Shown piece after piece: positions 22,994-34,700 of a stretch of DNA of 64,000 bases. The number at the start of each line of letters is the position of its first letter. Position 1 is the stretch's first letter. The notes below the pieces were generated by a model that saw nothing but the letters and a program-made list of their open reading frames with translations, was not told the DNA's origin and made no database searches. Made by a program: the position numbers and the translations under genes. Origin of the DNA: Aphrocallistes beatrix (taxonomy: Eukaryota > Porifera > Hexactinellida > Sceptrulophora > Aphrocallistidae); assembly GCA_963281255.1 (NCBI GenBank), contig OY725490.1, forward strand, positions 2,666,001 to 2,730,000. Direction: 5' to 3'.

Positions 22994-23331
22994 CTGAGTA
23001 TAAGAAATTTTATACCTAATGAAGCTTGTCACAGAACTTATGAGCTATCCTGTATACGGTTGCGCAAGTTCTACAATGAAGTAAAAGCTGTTACTATTTA
23101 CTAAAATATCAAAAAATAAGTTCAATCTAACCCAAATACAGGAAATCTACGATGTATACACAATCACTATAAATAACAGTTTCTAGCTAGTAATAGACAA
23201 AAATATCAAATTCAGTTAGATGATACTTTAACATTGATTCACTTTGCCTCTTATCCGTATTATACAAAACAAACAATATTTACATGAAGATAGAGAACAC
23301 TCACTCCCTGATAAATCTATTTACTTGCACA

Positions 23332-25477
23332 TTATATTTTATAGATGCAGTACAGGCCGAGTGCTAGTCCAACCATTGAAACAGTGAACATAAGGACTGG
23401 GATTAGCACAGTGAATGCTAGATTGAAGTCACAGGTGAATTGTATGGTACAGATACTGTTTGAGTTTGTGATGTTCTCAGAGGTGGGAGCTAGTATGACG
23501 TCATACTTGTCAATTTGGTTCTTGGCTTCTTTGAGTGGTACAAGAGTTGATTCATTCACTTCATAACCGAATTGCTGTACTGTGATTGGACCATTATAAT
23601 AAGTTAAGGCTTCATAGGTTCCATCAAAGAACTTAGAGGTATATGCTGAGTTATAGTTATAGGAATAATAATAATAATAATACTGGTTATTAGAAAAAGG
23701 GTTAAAAGTGAACATTCCACTGTTCTGGATTGTACAGTTGACAGTTGTATCTGAAGTTAGGTAACAAACAGCTGTTGTGGAGAAATCTTCATTCAGAATT
23801 GCACTTTTACACCAAAATAAGCCAAATTGGTTACTAAAGATATTACTCAAATATCCGATGTAACACGGATTGACCGTCTCCATTACCATATAAGGTAAGT
23901 ATTTTATATTCGTAACTTCGTTTTGGGAATCCACTGAAGCTATTAATACAGAATTTTTAGGAATCCAAAAACCCTCCGAAAATTTGTCGCTATTAGGACT
24001 GCCTTGATGGACATAAGTATATGTTTTGTTTTGTATGCGAAGAGGTTGGATGAATTTAGCTGCATAAATGGTGTCGTTTTGACAGTCTTGAATTGGCGCA
24101 TTAGGACTGTAAGGATTGTTGAATACACTGATAGAGAGGTGATCTTTATGACAAGAGTTTAATTTGTCCTCCAAATCAGTTTTATTCATTATGTAGTAAT
24201 CACCAGATTTCATTTGAATGATTTGTTTCCATTTCTCTGTCAGTAAAGGCGCGAAAAAGCAAGCAAAAAGCAAGCTGATCAGTAGAACAGTAACTACATA
24301 CACTGATATTATAATTCTATTCTTTGGTCTATAATGTGTAGTGTGTAATGCATCTTGATTGGTAGTGGTTTCTCTCGTATCGTTGTTATGAATTAATTCT
24401 ATTATCTTAGGATCGTTGCTGCTATATCCACTGTACTTGGCTTTAGTTTTGTAACGGAAATAGAGCCAGAGTGCAATGAGAAATATGGAATACAGAATGA
24501 CAGGTAAGGTCTCAACAATCAGCACAATGGTCAATGCGATAAGAACAATAACATTTGTAATTGTACCAATAAAATTAATTCCAATAAAATCAAGAGTGAT
24601 GAGTATAGATGCTAATACATACTGACCAAATATATTCACTGAAGTAAAGAATGATACAAAAATTGTTCCCCATCCTGCGATTTGGAACAACATACTCGCT
24701 CGAATTTTATCCACATAATGACTCCTGTCTAGAAATTGAGTGTTGAGATCTGTGTTGAATTGGTTGATGTATGTTTTCACAACACGTTGTGACACCCTGA
24801 CAAACGAGAATACGAAAGGAAAACGAACAATTTCTGTCATTATGTATAATATCGAGATAAGAACTACAATGAGTGTAATATACGGTGCGTATTCAACAGT
24901 TTTGAACAGATAATCGAGATAATGATCTAGTGGTAAATTGTTTGACACCAACCCTAATTCCTACATAGATAAAACGTACTAGTGCGAAAAAGCATACTAT
25001 TGGAAATTGAAATTTTTTCTCTTGAAAGTAACAAGTTATTTGATAGAATATCGTGGCTGCGAATAAAATAATTCCATCCTCAAACGCCCGATACAATCCT
25101 TCAGCTATGTAGATATACCATGGATGAAATCCCCAATCTGATTTCACAAAATACACAAGGAAGTAGACAGTAGTTATTATGTTAAACACGTTGAAGCCTA
25201 TCATGAAAAGTATGATGCACATAATTACCCTGAAATGGTCATAGTATCCTCTCATTACCTTGGTATCAACATCTCCCTCTGCTACACGCTTCAAGATATA
25301 CCTGTACTTGAATACCTGCATGATGAGCTGAGCAGCTAGACGGATGTTGATGGGGAGCATCAGTAGAGAGATGAGAATGTTGATTGATGACGTCACACCG
25401 ATGATACTCTGCGCGGTAGCATCACTACCTGTTGGATAGGCAACAGACGCGATAAATAAAGCTAAACTAACTATCAT
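23332..25477 (-). pseudogene. array member E: single-frameshift copy
   Basis: Homologous over its whole length to the intact copies. The first ~175 codons (to ~24945) read in one frame and the remaining ~530 in another. Against copy F, the shift is explained by a 2-nt loss in the segment following GIRVGV near 24940-24950. The rest is well kept, including all ectodomain cysteines, and one ectodomain patch carries a Tyr/Asn run coded by an AAT/ATA-type microsatellite near 23660-23690. Its TM-region sequence resembles F (AFEDGIILFAAT, CYFQEKK). It could be a recent null allele, or intact in other individuals. Confidence 0.8.
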
Positions 25478-25518
25478 TTTCGATATCGTTTATGAAACAA
25501 CCATTCAATTGCTTAAGA

Positions 25519-25527
25519 CTATTTATT
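25519..25527 (-). promoter_or_regulatory. TATA-like box of array member E
   Basis: AATAAATAG on the minus strand 42 bp before the ATG, although most of the surrounding spacer has diverged. Confidence 0.45.
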
Positions 25528-25799
25528 TCTCTCATATAAAGATAGGCTAGGCCGAGCCTATCTTGATACTGTATATGTATATGATCATGTCAAGGATATC
25601 TTGTATCACCATTATACGTTTTTGCTGACTTGCAATCAGCTCTCATTATGTCTCAGAACAACCTAGGATTTAGAAACTAACTAGAGTATCCTAATTAGCT
25701 AAGTCTCTGTTACCTTATTTCCAGAACTTGCAAATCCTTTAACGTTCCTCTATGCACTCCTTTAAGATATTTTTTTTGAAAATTGTTTCCACAATAATC

Positions 25800-26035
25800 A
25801 ACGGCTAATATATGACCTAAAAATATGATATTCGAAATCTACACCCCTGAAAACCCCATGTCAACTGTTGAGTGTAAGTTTCTGGCTTAATTTTGAGATT
25901 TGTTTACTTTATGTATTGTAAACAAAAGTAAACAAATAATTTATCATATAGAACTGAAAATATGATATTCGAAATCTACACTCCTAAAAATCCCATGTCA
26001 CCCGTTGGAAGCTAGTCTCTAGCATATTTTTCAAA
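25800..26035. repeat. two monomers of the 140-bp satellite-like repeat
   Basis: The motif ATGATATTCGAAATCTACA begins near 25824 and again ~137 bp on, followed by CCCATGTCA.C.GTTG. The same monomer forms the four-copy array at 44985-45530, and an inverted, decayed copy lies near 31080-31200. Confidence 0.8.
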
Positions 26036-26138
26036 ATTCGTCAAATGGTGTGAAAATATGTATATAAAGGTGTAAAAATATTCACATAATCTTTTTTTAT
26101 TGCTATACATCATGATACATTTAAGATTGGAAGTGCAG

Positions 26139-26428
26139 TACACCCTCGCTAATCCGAACAGCTCTGTACCAACGAACCAAAAAAACGTTCGAATTAGTGA
26201 ATTTGCTCCGATTAGTGAAATAACACTAATTCAATGGGGTATTATTACAATTATAGTACTATGTATAATAAATTTGCATTGTTAGAATATTAAGGATATT
26301 ATTTAGTTATGATTGCTTTTTTAACTAGGATTCTCAAACCTATCGAAAGATATAACATTACTAACGATGATTCAAAGCATAGAGGCGAATAAGATTACAT
26401 TTTGACTGTTCGGATTAGCGAGGGTGTG
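26139..26428. mobile_element. pogo-like miniature element
   Basis: Ends CACCCTCGCTAATCCGAACAG and its exact inverse at the right; a TA precedes the left end, and the right TA is mutated to TG. A related copy lies at 32870-33138. Confidence 0.75.
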
Positions 26429-27313
26429 TGTCGGACAATGATTTCTATTGTGATAGTGCAGTCATATATATTGTATAGGAAAGGTGTGAAAAGTTGTTTT
26501 CCATTTTTTTTGCAGAAGTGTGTAAATTTCGCTTAGATTTTAGAACTTAATCGTAGTCATATCATTTCACACCTACATGCCAATTTTCACATATCTATGA
26601 CTTGCCAATTCCTCAATCAATTCGGACAAAAAACAAACAAAAATCCTAGTGTTTTAATATATAAGATTATCATTATTTGTTCGGAACTTTGCCAAACATG
26701 TCCGATTCAACCTCCATGCAGGAGAATCCCCAACACTTAACCCAAAATAGCTCAGAAAGGACGTTTGTAACTTCTAATCCAAAGCTATTCGACTTCCTAA
26801 CCTCCGGACTTAAGCACAAATAAAATGGACAATCATAAAGACAATCATAAAGGTAAATTAATACCTAACCTGCTAGGTCGCATTATAAAATGTATCCAAC
26901 TAATGTACATACTCGTATACGTATTGAAGTATAGTACTCGTATGTTGGAAACATTATTTAAAGTTGGCGTTGATTTATAGTTTGATCTTAGAGGTACAAA
27001 GGGGAATCTAATTTCTTAACACTTTGTTATATAAGGTTACTTAAATACATAATGAAATAAAAGCTATTACGAGTATTTACTAAAATATCAAAAAATCAAT
27101 CCAATCTAACCCAAATACATGAAATATACTTCCACAAAAGTCGGACTATAACTAACAGTTTCTAGCTAGTAAATAAAAATACCAAATTCAGTTAGATCAT
27201 ACTTTGACACATTGATTCACTATGCCTTCTATCTGTATTATACAAAAACAAACAATATTTACATGAAGACAGAAGACATTCACTCCTGATAAGTCTATTT
27301 GTTTACTTGCACA

Positions 27314-29141
27314 TTATATTTTATAGATGCAGAGTAGGCCGAGTGCTAGTCCAACCATTGAAACAGTGAATATAAGGACTGGGATTAGTACAGTGAATGC
27401 TAGATTGAAGTTACAGGTGAATTGTATGGTACAGATGCTGTTTGAGTTTGTGATGTTCTCAGAGGTGGGAGCTAGTATGACGTCATACTTGTCAATTTGG
27501 TTCTTAGCTTCTTTGAGTGGTACAAGAGTTGATTCATTTACTTCATAACCGAATTGCTGTACTGTGATTGGACCATTATAATAAGTTAAGGCTTCATAGG
27601 TTCTATCGGAGAACTTAGAGGTATATGCAGAGTTATAGGGACCATAATACTGGTTAAAAATGAACATTCCACTGTTCTGGATTGTACAGTTGACCGTTGT
27701 ATTTGAAGTTAGGTAACAAACAGCTGTTGTGGAGAAATCTTCATTCAGAATTGCGCTTTTACACCAAAATAAGCCAAATTGGTTACTAAAGATATTACTC
27801 AAATATCCGATGTAACAAGGATTGACCGTCTCCATTACCATATAAGGTAAGTATTTTATATTCGTAACTTCGTTTTGGGAATCCACTGAAGCTATTAATA
27901 CAGAATTTTTAGGAATCCAAAAACCCTCCGAAAAGGTGTCGCTATTAGGATTGCCTTGATAGACATAAGTATATGTTTTGTTTTGTATGCGAAGAGGTTG
28001 AATGAATTTAGCAGCATAAATTGTACTGTTTTGACAGTCTTGAATTGGTGTATTAGGATTGTCAGGACTGTTGAATACACTGATAGAGAGGTGATCTTTA
28101 TGACAAGAGTTTAATTTGTCCTCCAAATCAGTTCTATCCAATATGTAGTAATCACCAGATTTCATTTGTATAATTTGTTTCCATTTCTCTGTCAGTAAAG
28201 GCGCGAAAAAGCAAGCAAAAAGCAAGCTGATCAGTAGAACAGTAACTACATACACTGATATTATAATTCTATTCTTTGGTCTATAATGTGTAGTGTGTAA
28301 TGAATCTTGATTGGTAGTGGTTTCTCTCGTATCATCGTTATTATGAATTAATTCTATTATCTTAGGATCGTTGCTGCTATATCCACTGTACTTGGCTTTA
28401 GTTTTATAACGAAAATAGAGCCAAAGTGCAATGAGGTATATGGAATATAGAATGACAGGTAAAGTTGCCACAATCAGCACAAAAGTCAATGCGATAAGAA
28501 CGATTACATATATAACTATTCCATTAAAAGTAATACCATTTGTTTCTAAGAAAACGAGTGTGAAAGTGAAACAATATTGACTGAATATACTTATTAAATT
28601 AAATAGACAAACAGAGATTGTTCCCCATCCTGCGATTTGAAACAACATACTCGCTCGAATTTTATCCACATAATGACCCCTGTCTAGAAATTGAGTGTTG
28701 AGATCTGTGTTGAATTGATTGATGTATGTTTTCACAACACGTTGTGACACCCTGATGAACGAGAATACGAAAGGAAAACGGGCAGATGTTGCCATTAGTA
28801 ATAATACCAAGATACTAAGAACTCCAGTGAATGTAGTACTCGGTGTTGTACCAGTTTTGAGCAGCTCATAGATATATTTATCTAGGAGTAAATTGTTTAG
28901 GAGACCAACTCTAATTCCTAAATAGATAAAACGTACTAGTGCGAAAAAGCATACTATTCGAAATTGAAATTTTTTCTCTTGAAAGTAGCAAGTTATCTGA
29001 TAGAACAGCGTGGCTGCGAATAAAATAATTCCATCCTCAAACGCCTGATGCAATCCTTCAGCTATGTAGATATACCATGGATGAAATCCCCAATCTGAAT
29101 TCACGAAATACACAAGGAAGTAGACAGTAGTTATTATGTTA
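27314..29141 (-). pseudogene. array member F: 5'-truncated copy
   Basis: Matches the family from the NIITTVYFLVYFV segment to the LLCIYKI end (about 600 codons in one open frame), but homology stops abruptly near 29141. The first ~98 codons, the initiator ATG, the TATA-like box and the 5' flank are replaced by a GC-rich repeat (29142-29460). No ATG lies in the retained start of the frame; the open frame begins only at GTG/CTT codons. The ectodomain is fully open and mosaic: E-like in PKNSVLIASVDSQNEV and METVNPCYIGYLSN, A-like in IFNQYYGPYN. Either a truncated pseudogene or a gene whose first exon was replaced; the former is more likely. Confidence 0.75.
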
Positions 29142-29460
29142 TGCGTCTGTTGCCGGGGCTTGAATAAACGCCGGGGCTCGAATAAGCGCCGAGGCTCGAA
29201 TAAGCGTCGGACGCCGGGGCATTTTAGTTCTCAACATCATATCAAAGTATTCTCAGTAGTGGCATAGATACAAGTGCTTTTTGAAACATAGAACTAACAT
29301 TCTCAGTTGTGGCAAAAATAAAAGCGCCATTCAATGTAGTAAACAAAAAAAAGAGCGCCGGGTCAAAATAGCGAATGAAAAGAATAAGCGCCGGTTTGAA
29401 TAAGCGCCGGGTCTAAAGGGTGCACGAAATAAATAAGCGCCCGGGCGCTTATTCGAAGCA
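29142..29460. repeat. GCGCTTATTCG-type repeat cluster at the array breakpoint
   Basis: Contains several copies of GAATAAGCGCCGGGGCTC-like units in both orientations (29155-29215, 29385-29455), ending in a GCGCCCGGGCGC palindrome. It resembles the terminal region of a DNA transposon; its class is not determined. Confidence 0.6.
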
Positions 29461-29475
29461 ATACGGTACTTACAC

Positions 29476-29715
29476 TGATTTCATTTTTTTCGAAAGAGAT
29501 TCATGAATATTACTCTTAAAAATTTGATATTACAATATAATTTCCGTTTCTAATCATATATACTTGTACAAATTTCGAGACCAGTCACCAGAGTTTCTCA
29601 AAATTTTCAATTTCAGATTAAAGATAGTCCAAAAATCAATATTTCTATCAATTAATATTGACATCGATTAACTGCGTGACCGACCTGAGGAACCAAAATA
29701 ACCGAGCCCTGGACA
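29476..29715. mobile_element. decayed relative of the hAT-like element at 63604-63941
   Basis: Shares GAGATTCATGAATATTACT, ATATTTCTA.CAATTAATATTG and AACCAAAATAAC.GAGCCC in the same order and spacing with the right part of the 63604-63941 element. The left end is missing. Confidence 0.6.
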
Positions 29716-29879
29716 GCAAAATAAAATCATTTTGTTACATTAAAGTTATGTGAAATGGGTTTTCTATAAATAAGAAGGAAAACTACGAAAAATTGTGTCC
29801 TCCAATTGAATTCAAGCTGGCCGGTTAAAAATCCCAAGCTGGCCGTAGTTTGGTAACCCCTGAATTAAATTTATGACCA

Positions 29880-29980
29880 GTGGTGTTTTGGGGGGGGGGG
29901 GCGCGGGGAGGCGCTGCCCCCCACCTTTTTCGCTTGGGGGGGCGCTGCCCCCCACTTTTTTCGCTTAGGGGGCGCTCCTT
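29880..29980. repeat. G-run / C-run tandem with GGGCGCTGCCCCCCAC units
   Basis: A 12-base G run followed by two ~30-bp units containing GGCGCTGCCCCCCAC and TTTTTCGCTT. Probably the inside of a G/C-rich foldback element; ends not defined. Confidence 0.5.
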
Positions 29981-30108
29981 ACCTCATGCTGACTACCATT
30001 TTAATTTAGCCTTAGAATGTATTACGTAGAATAACAAATTCAAATCAATTGTTGCCATTTTAAACTAACCATATTCTTTTTCTCTTTCTTATTATCACCA
30101 TTTCTAAA

Positions 30109-30997
30109 CCATCAGGCAGGGGTGGATACATGGGGGGGGTCCAGGGGGGCCATGGCCCCCCCTGAAAATTTACGAATTGATCTACGGGGAAGCTATTTGG
30201 GCCTAGCCCCCCAGATTTGTGAACTTTAGCCCTCAATTATATGAGTTTATTTTCTCAATTCCAATGATATCTACTAAGATACTTCTTTCTTCAATTCAAT
30301 TATTCCGTGTTTAATGATTTCATCAGATCTGATTTACATTAACCCATAAGTGTAACAATTATTCCTTTATTTGAGACGAATACTAAGATTAGCTTCGAGT
30401 TTCCATTTAGATTCGATTGAGGTGAAAACTTGAGTATGCTACTATTTCATAGGCATCTACATAGTAAAATCCGTCCAGAATTATTTTTCATTAGGATGCC
30501 ATACATTGTATCCAGGGTTGGGTTTTGTCCGTCCAAAACAGGTTTTGGACAGGGCAGTGGACAAAACTTGGACGAAACTTGGATATAACGGTTATATCCA
30601 AGTTTAGTCCAAGTTTAGTCCAGGTTTAGTCCAGTTTTGTCCACCCAAGTGTTGGACAGGACGGTTTTAACCTGGTTAAAACCACTAGGTTTTGTCCAAG
30701 TGGACAAAACCTGCCAACCCTGATTGTATCATTATCACTATGTTGACTAAAACCTAAATATACTCGCAAACGCTTGTGATGAATTGGTGCGAAGCACAAA
30801 GTGGTAATCAGGTTACAGGAAGGAAATTCAAATCCCGTATGAGATTTGATAAGAATTGATGTACAATGATATTTGACCACCTTAAGTTGAAAAAATTTTC
30901 TGGGGGGTTACCCCCCAGACCACCCATTACCTGCGCTCGCTCCGCTCGCTTTTGCCCCCCCCTGAGTCTAAACCCTGTATCCGCCCCTGCCATCAGG
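30109..30997. mobile_element. 873-bp hAT-like element with nested insertion
   Basis: The element at 30117-30989 starts CAGGGGTGGATACATGG and ends with the inverse, CCTGTATCCGCCCCTG. It is flanked by CCATCAGG on both sides (30109-30116, 30990-30997). It has G/C-run hairpins near both ends and a second hAT-like element inserted in its middle. No transposase reading frame. Confidence 0.88.
30505..30730. mobile_element. 210-bp hAT-like element nested inside the previous one
   Basis: The element at 30513-30722 has ends CAGGGTTGG / CCAACCCTG and a perfect 8-bp duplication ATTGTATC (30505-30512, 30723-30730). The interior is repeated TTTAGTCCA and GGACAAAAC units that fold back on each other. Confidence 0.92.
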
Positions 30998-31199
30998 GGA
31001 TTAAAGTTCACGAAAAAACATATAACTTTTTTACGGGAAGGAAGCGCCCCCCACTTCTATTTTTGGCAAAACACCGCTGTTTATGACTCAAGTCATGGCT
31101 ATATGCTAGAAACTAGCTTCCAGTGGTTGACATGGGTTTTTTAGGAGTGTAGATTTCGTATATCATATTTTCGGATCTACAATGTATATTATAAATTAT

Positions 31200-31440
31200 T
31201 TGTTTTCTTGGACATACCTAATTTACGGAATGGAACGGAACAATTCCGGGAAATCTGAGTACCTAATTTACGGAACTTGACGGAATGGTTCCGGAATGTT
31301 AAGTGCCTAATTTACGGAATACCGTCAATTAGGCATTTATAATATCCGGAATGGAATGTTCCGTAAATTAGGCATTTAAAATTCTGGAACCGTTCCGTCA
31401 AGTTCCGTAAATTAGGTTTTCAGATTTCCCGGAATGGTTA
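31200..31440. repeat. foldback repeat of CCTAATTTACGGAA units
   Basis: Alternating direct and inverted CCTAATTTACGGAA units; arms at ~31236-31315 and ~31365-31436 are near-perfect inverses. Related in design to the element at 33572-33713 (CTAATTTCCGGGA). Confidence 0.7.
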
Positions 31441-31729
31441 AATTTGAAATTGATTAGTGAAAGTTATCAATATTTGGCACCCGTAGGGACTTCTGAATTT
31501 ATTGATATTTTCAGATGTTCGCAAGGCCACTCTGCGAACACAAAGTGTTCGCTAGTAGTGCTGTGAAAGCGCGTTGTGTATAATACTTTCCGATTGCGTC
31601 TCGCAATGTCCCTTGAAATTCAAACCCCCGTCCCGCTTTTAGCATGGCTCAAGTTGGCATGTATGGTAGTATTCTAACCCTTCCACTGACTAATGATCCC
31701 TTAGCCATTATTTATTAGTCCAAATAAAT

Positions 31730-34700
31730 ATGCAAAACCCCAATGAGGACACAGAGTGGAATGACGTCCTACGAGCTCGGGGTATCCTCCCTCCCAAGCC
31801 TAAAGAGGTGTCAGAAGATGATATAGCTCAGATGGTAGAGGCTGCCGCTGAGAAGAAAATGGCAGAAGAGATGAGAGGCAGTGCTAAACCTCTCGAAGAC
31901 ATGAGTCTAGATGAGCTGTGCGAGATGGAGGATATTGAAGATGAACGTGCGCTTCAAAAATACAGGTTCTTACTCTAAATCAGTGGCGGGCAACCTTAAT
32001 CCTTAAGTGGGCCACAGTTGGGGTTTCGCGGGCCCCAAATCTGTCAGTTCTTGTTACGGTCACATCACCATGGCCGTAGCAAGAACTGACATCAGAAACC
32101 TATATGGAAGCAATGTACTAACTAAAATTATACTTATAAAAGCAAAAATAAGTAAAATAAATTGAATCATCATATAATGATTATAGAAAATACGTACCGT
32201 ATATTGATATTCAGCATCAATTTCACACCAAAATTAGGCGGGCCGATTTTGTATTACAATCACTAACACGCGGGCCCCATAATAGCGTGTTTTGAGACTC
32301 GCGGGCCATCAAATTTAGTCTCGCGGGCCCCAGGTTGCCCACCGCTGCTCTAAATACACGATGTAAATTTGAGGATTACATAGGGAGATACAGATTTATG
32401 TAGGTTCATGTTTCCATACTTACCAACCCTCCAGGGATCCCTGGGTTATCCGGGGAATTGACTTCTGATCCAGGGATTTTGAGCTTTTAACTAGCCATCA
32501 TTTCCATAATTGTACTATAGTTTATAGAATTAATTGAGTAATTTTATGTTCCTTATTATTTAGCAAGTCTTCAGGAGTCCAGGAAATTTTCCTGGATCAC
32601 GACTTTCGAAAATTGTTCTAGAATTTTGATTAAGTGATTATTTAACGCGTTAGATGACATTACATCTCATATATAAAATTGATAATATATTAAGATCAAT
32701 TTTCAACCATTGAAATCCAGGGATTTCTCTCTTAAAATCCAGGGACATTTTCAAGAGGGTTGGTAGTATGTGCTTCACTCAGTAATGTTTTAACCAATGA
32801 ACCGAAAGCGTAAGTGTCAATATTATCCATTCAATGTATTTCAAAACCAGGCCTCAAAAACTAATACAGTACACCCTCGCTAACATCATGAGCAGCTCTG
32901 TACTGATGATCGAGAAATCATTAGTGTGGATTTGTTCCGATTAGTGAAATAACAGTAATTCAATGGGGAATTAACGATAATAAATATGATGTTAGATTAT
33001 TAATTAAGGTTTTTATTTCGTTATGATTGCTTTTAACGAGGTCTCTCAATCTTATTGAAAGATAGAAGATTATAACCGTCGATTGAAAACGTGGGAGCGA
33101 ATACGATTAAATTTTTGCGTTCGCTTAGCGAGAATGTATTGCTTCCTTCTCAGAGAATTCGTAGAATGTTGGTACTCGTTACATGATATTGATGCTACTT
33201 ATATTTACTCACAGTTTCTATGCAGGACACAGCGGATGGCGGAGATCATGTCGCTACAAGCTAAGTCTACGTTCGGATCACTGCTGGAGATCACAGGTGC
33301 TGACTACATTCCTCAGGTCAACAAGGCAGGCAAGAATGTATGGGTGGTCCTACACCTCTTCCAACCATAATATCCTCCATCACAACCTAATACCTTAATA
33401 TATTTTATGTCATTCAAATACTGCCTGCTAAATTGCGCCGAATTAATCTAATACGCACAACAGTTTGGCAAAGATGCACTTTCGTCCGTTCACATTGATT
33501 AATAATTTTGGGTGAATGACAAGCAAAAAGATAAGCTCGTACATGTCTCCAATTACTGCTACTCTTCAAATGGGCATGCCTAATTTCCGGGACGGGACGG
33601 GACCGTCCCGGAAAATCTAGATACCTAATTTCCGGGAAATTAGGTATCTTTACCCGTCCCGTCCCGGAAATTAGGCATCTTAACCCGTCCCGTCCCGGAA
33701 ATTAGGCATGCCCTCTTCAAATGGATATTTTTTACTTAAAAAGCTTGCTCATACCAATGGTGCGAATCAGTCAACAAAGTATATTTTGAGTGGTATAAAT
33801 ACCTTCATATGTAATACACTGTCTATGCCTAGGTTATCCCTAGCCCTTCAATGACCTGGGGTCCATTCTATTTATAGTTTGGATCCCATATTTCTATGGC
33901 TTCCCCGCTCAAAATGAGTTAGCAAAATCCATTCCACTTCTCGATGAAACTCGCCATATTGACCAGGAATCCCTAAAATGATGGATATCGGTTGATATCT
34001 GGTGATGCGTCTTCTCTAAAGTTACCGAGGAGAACATTGCTTGCCAATATTGTATCTCCATACACTGTACTAAAATACGAACATAAAAGAGGCAATATAT
34101 TCCTTATTATTTTGTAACGTATCTCATTGTACTGTATTGTCTATTGAATACTTCCTTAACATAATGTACCATCCCGCTGTGTAACCTTATCAACAAGCAC
34201 CTCGGGGAGCTCGCTATAAGGTTCCCACACACCAAGTTCATACGCTCCATCTCCTCTGATTGCATCAAGCACTACCCCGACAAGAACCTCCCAACCCTCT
34301 TCATCTACCGAGACGGAGATATGAAGGCACAGCTGGTAGGAGCTCACACATTCGACGGAATGAACCTCAGAGTTCAAGGTACACGGAATGATATCTTGAA
34401 TTAAGCATTAATAATGTTATAATGGGAATTCTTCATAATTCCTGATAAGGATCGGATACCGTTACTATAGCTAGGATTAAATTTCACTATGGCACACTAT
34501 GATAGCATTATTTACGACATATTATCTTATATAACATTACGTGTGTCAGAGGCGTACTAATGCAGGTACACAGGATGATCGTTGTAAATGGATTTGCACA
34601 CGTAATACCTCGCACTCTACTTGTCTGGTACTAATATTTGCTAGCACTATGGTGCTGTAAGGTTAGAATGGCACCACTTCCTTTCGGAGTAATCCTTGTT

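Larger units (their letters stand above)
19242..23331. other. array spacer D-E with three post-duplication insertions
   Basis: Collinear with the B-C spacer except for an hAT-like element (19530-19678), a pogo-like element (20986-21483) and a long inverted-repeat element (22337-22993), each listed separately. No gene supported. Confidence 0.7.
25528..27313. other. array spacer E-F
   Basis: No gene seen. It has two 140-bp-type satellite monomers (25800-26035), a pogo-like element (26139-26428), a dispersed segment at ~26510-26640 that recurs at ~46670-46795, and the shared array 3' flank from ~26690 on. Confidence 0.6.

Noticed and set aside
30866-31144. 92-codon open frame over GC-rich sequence
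   Set aside because: It coincides with the G/C-run terminus of the hAT-like element at 30117-30989.
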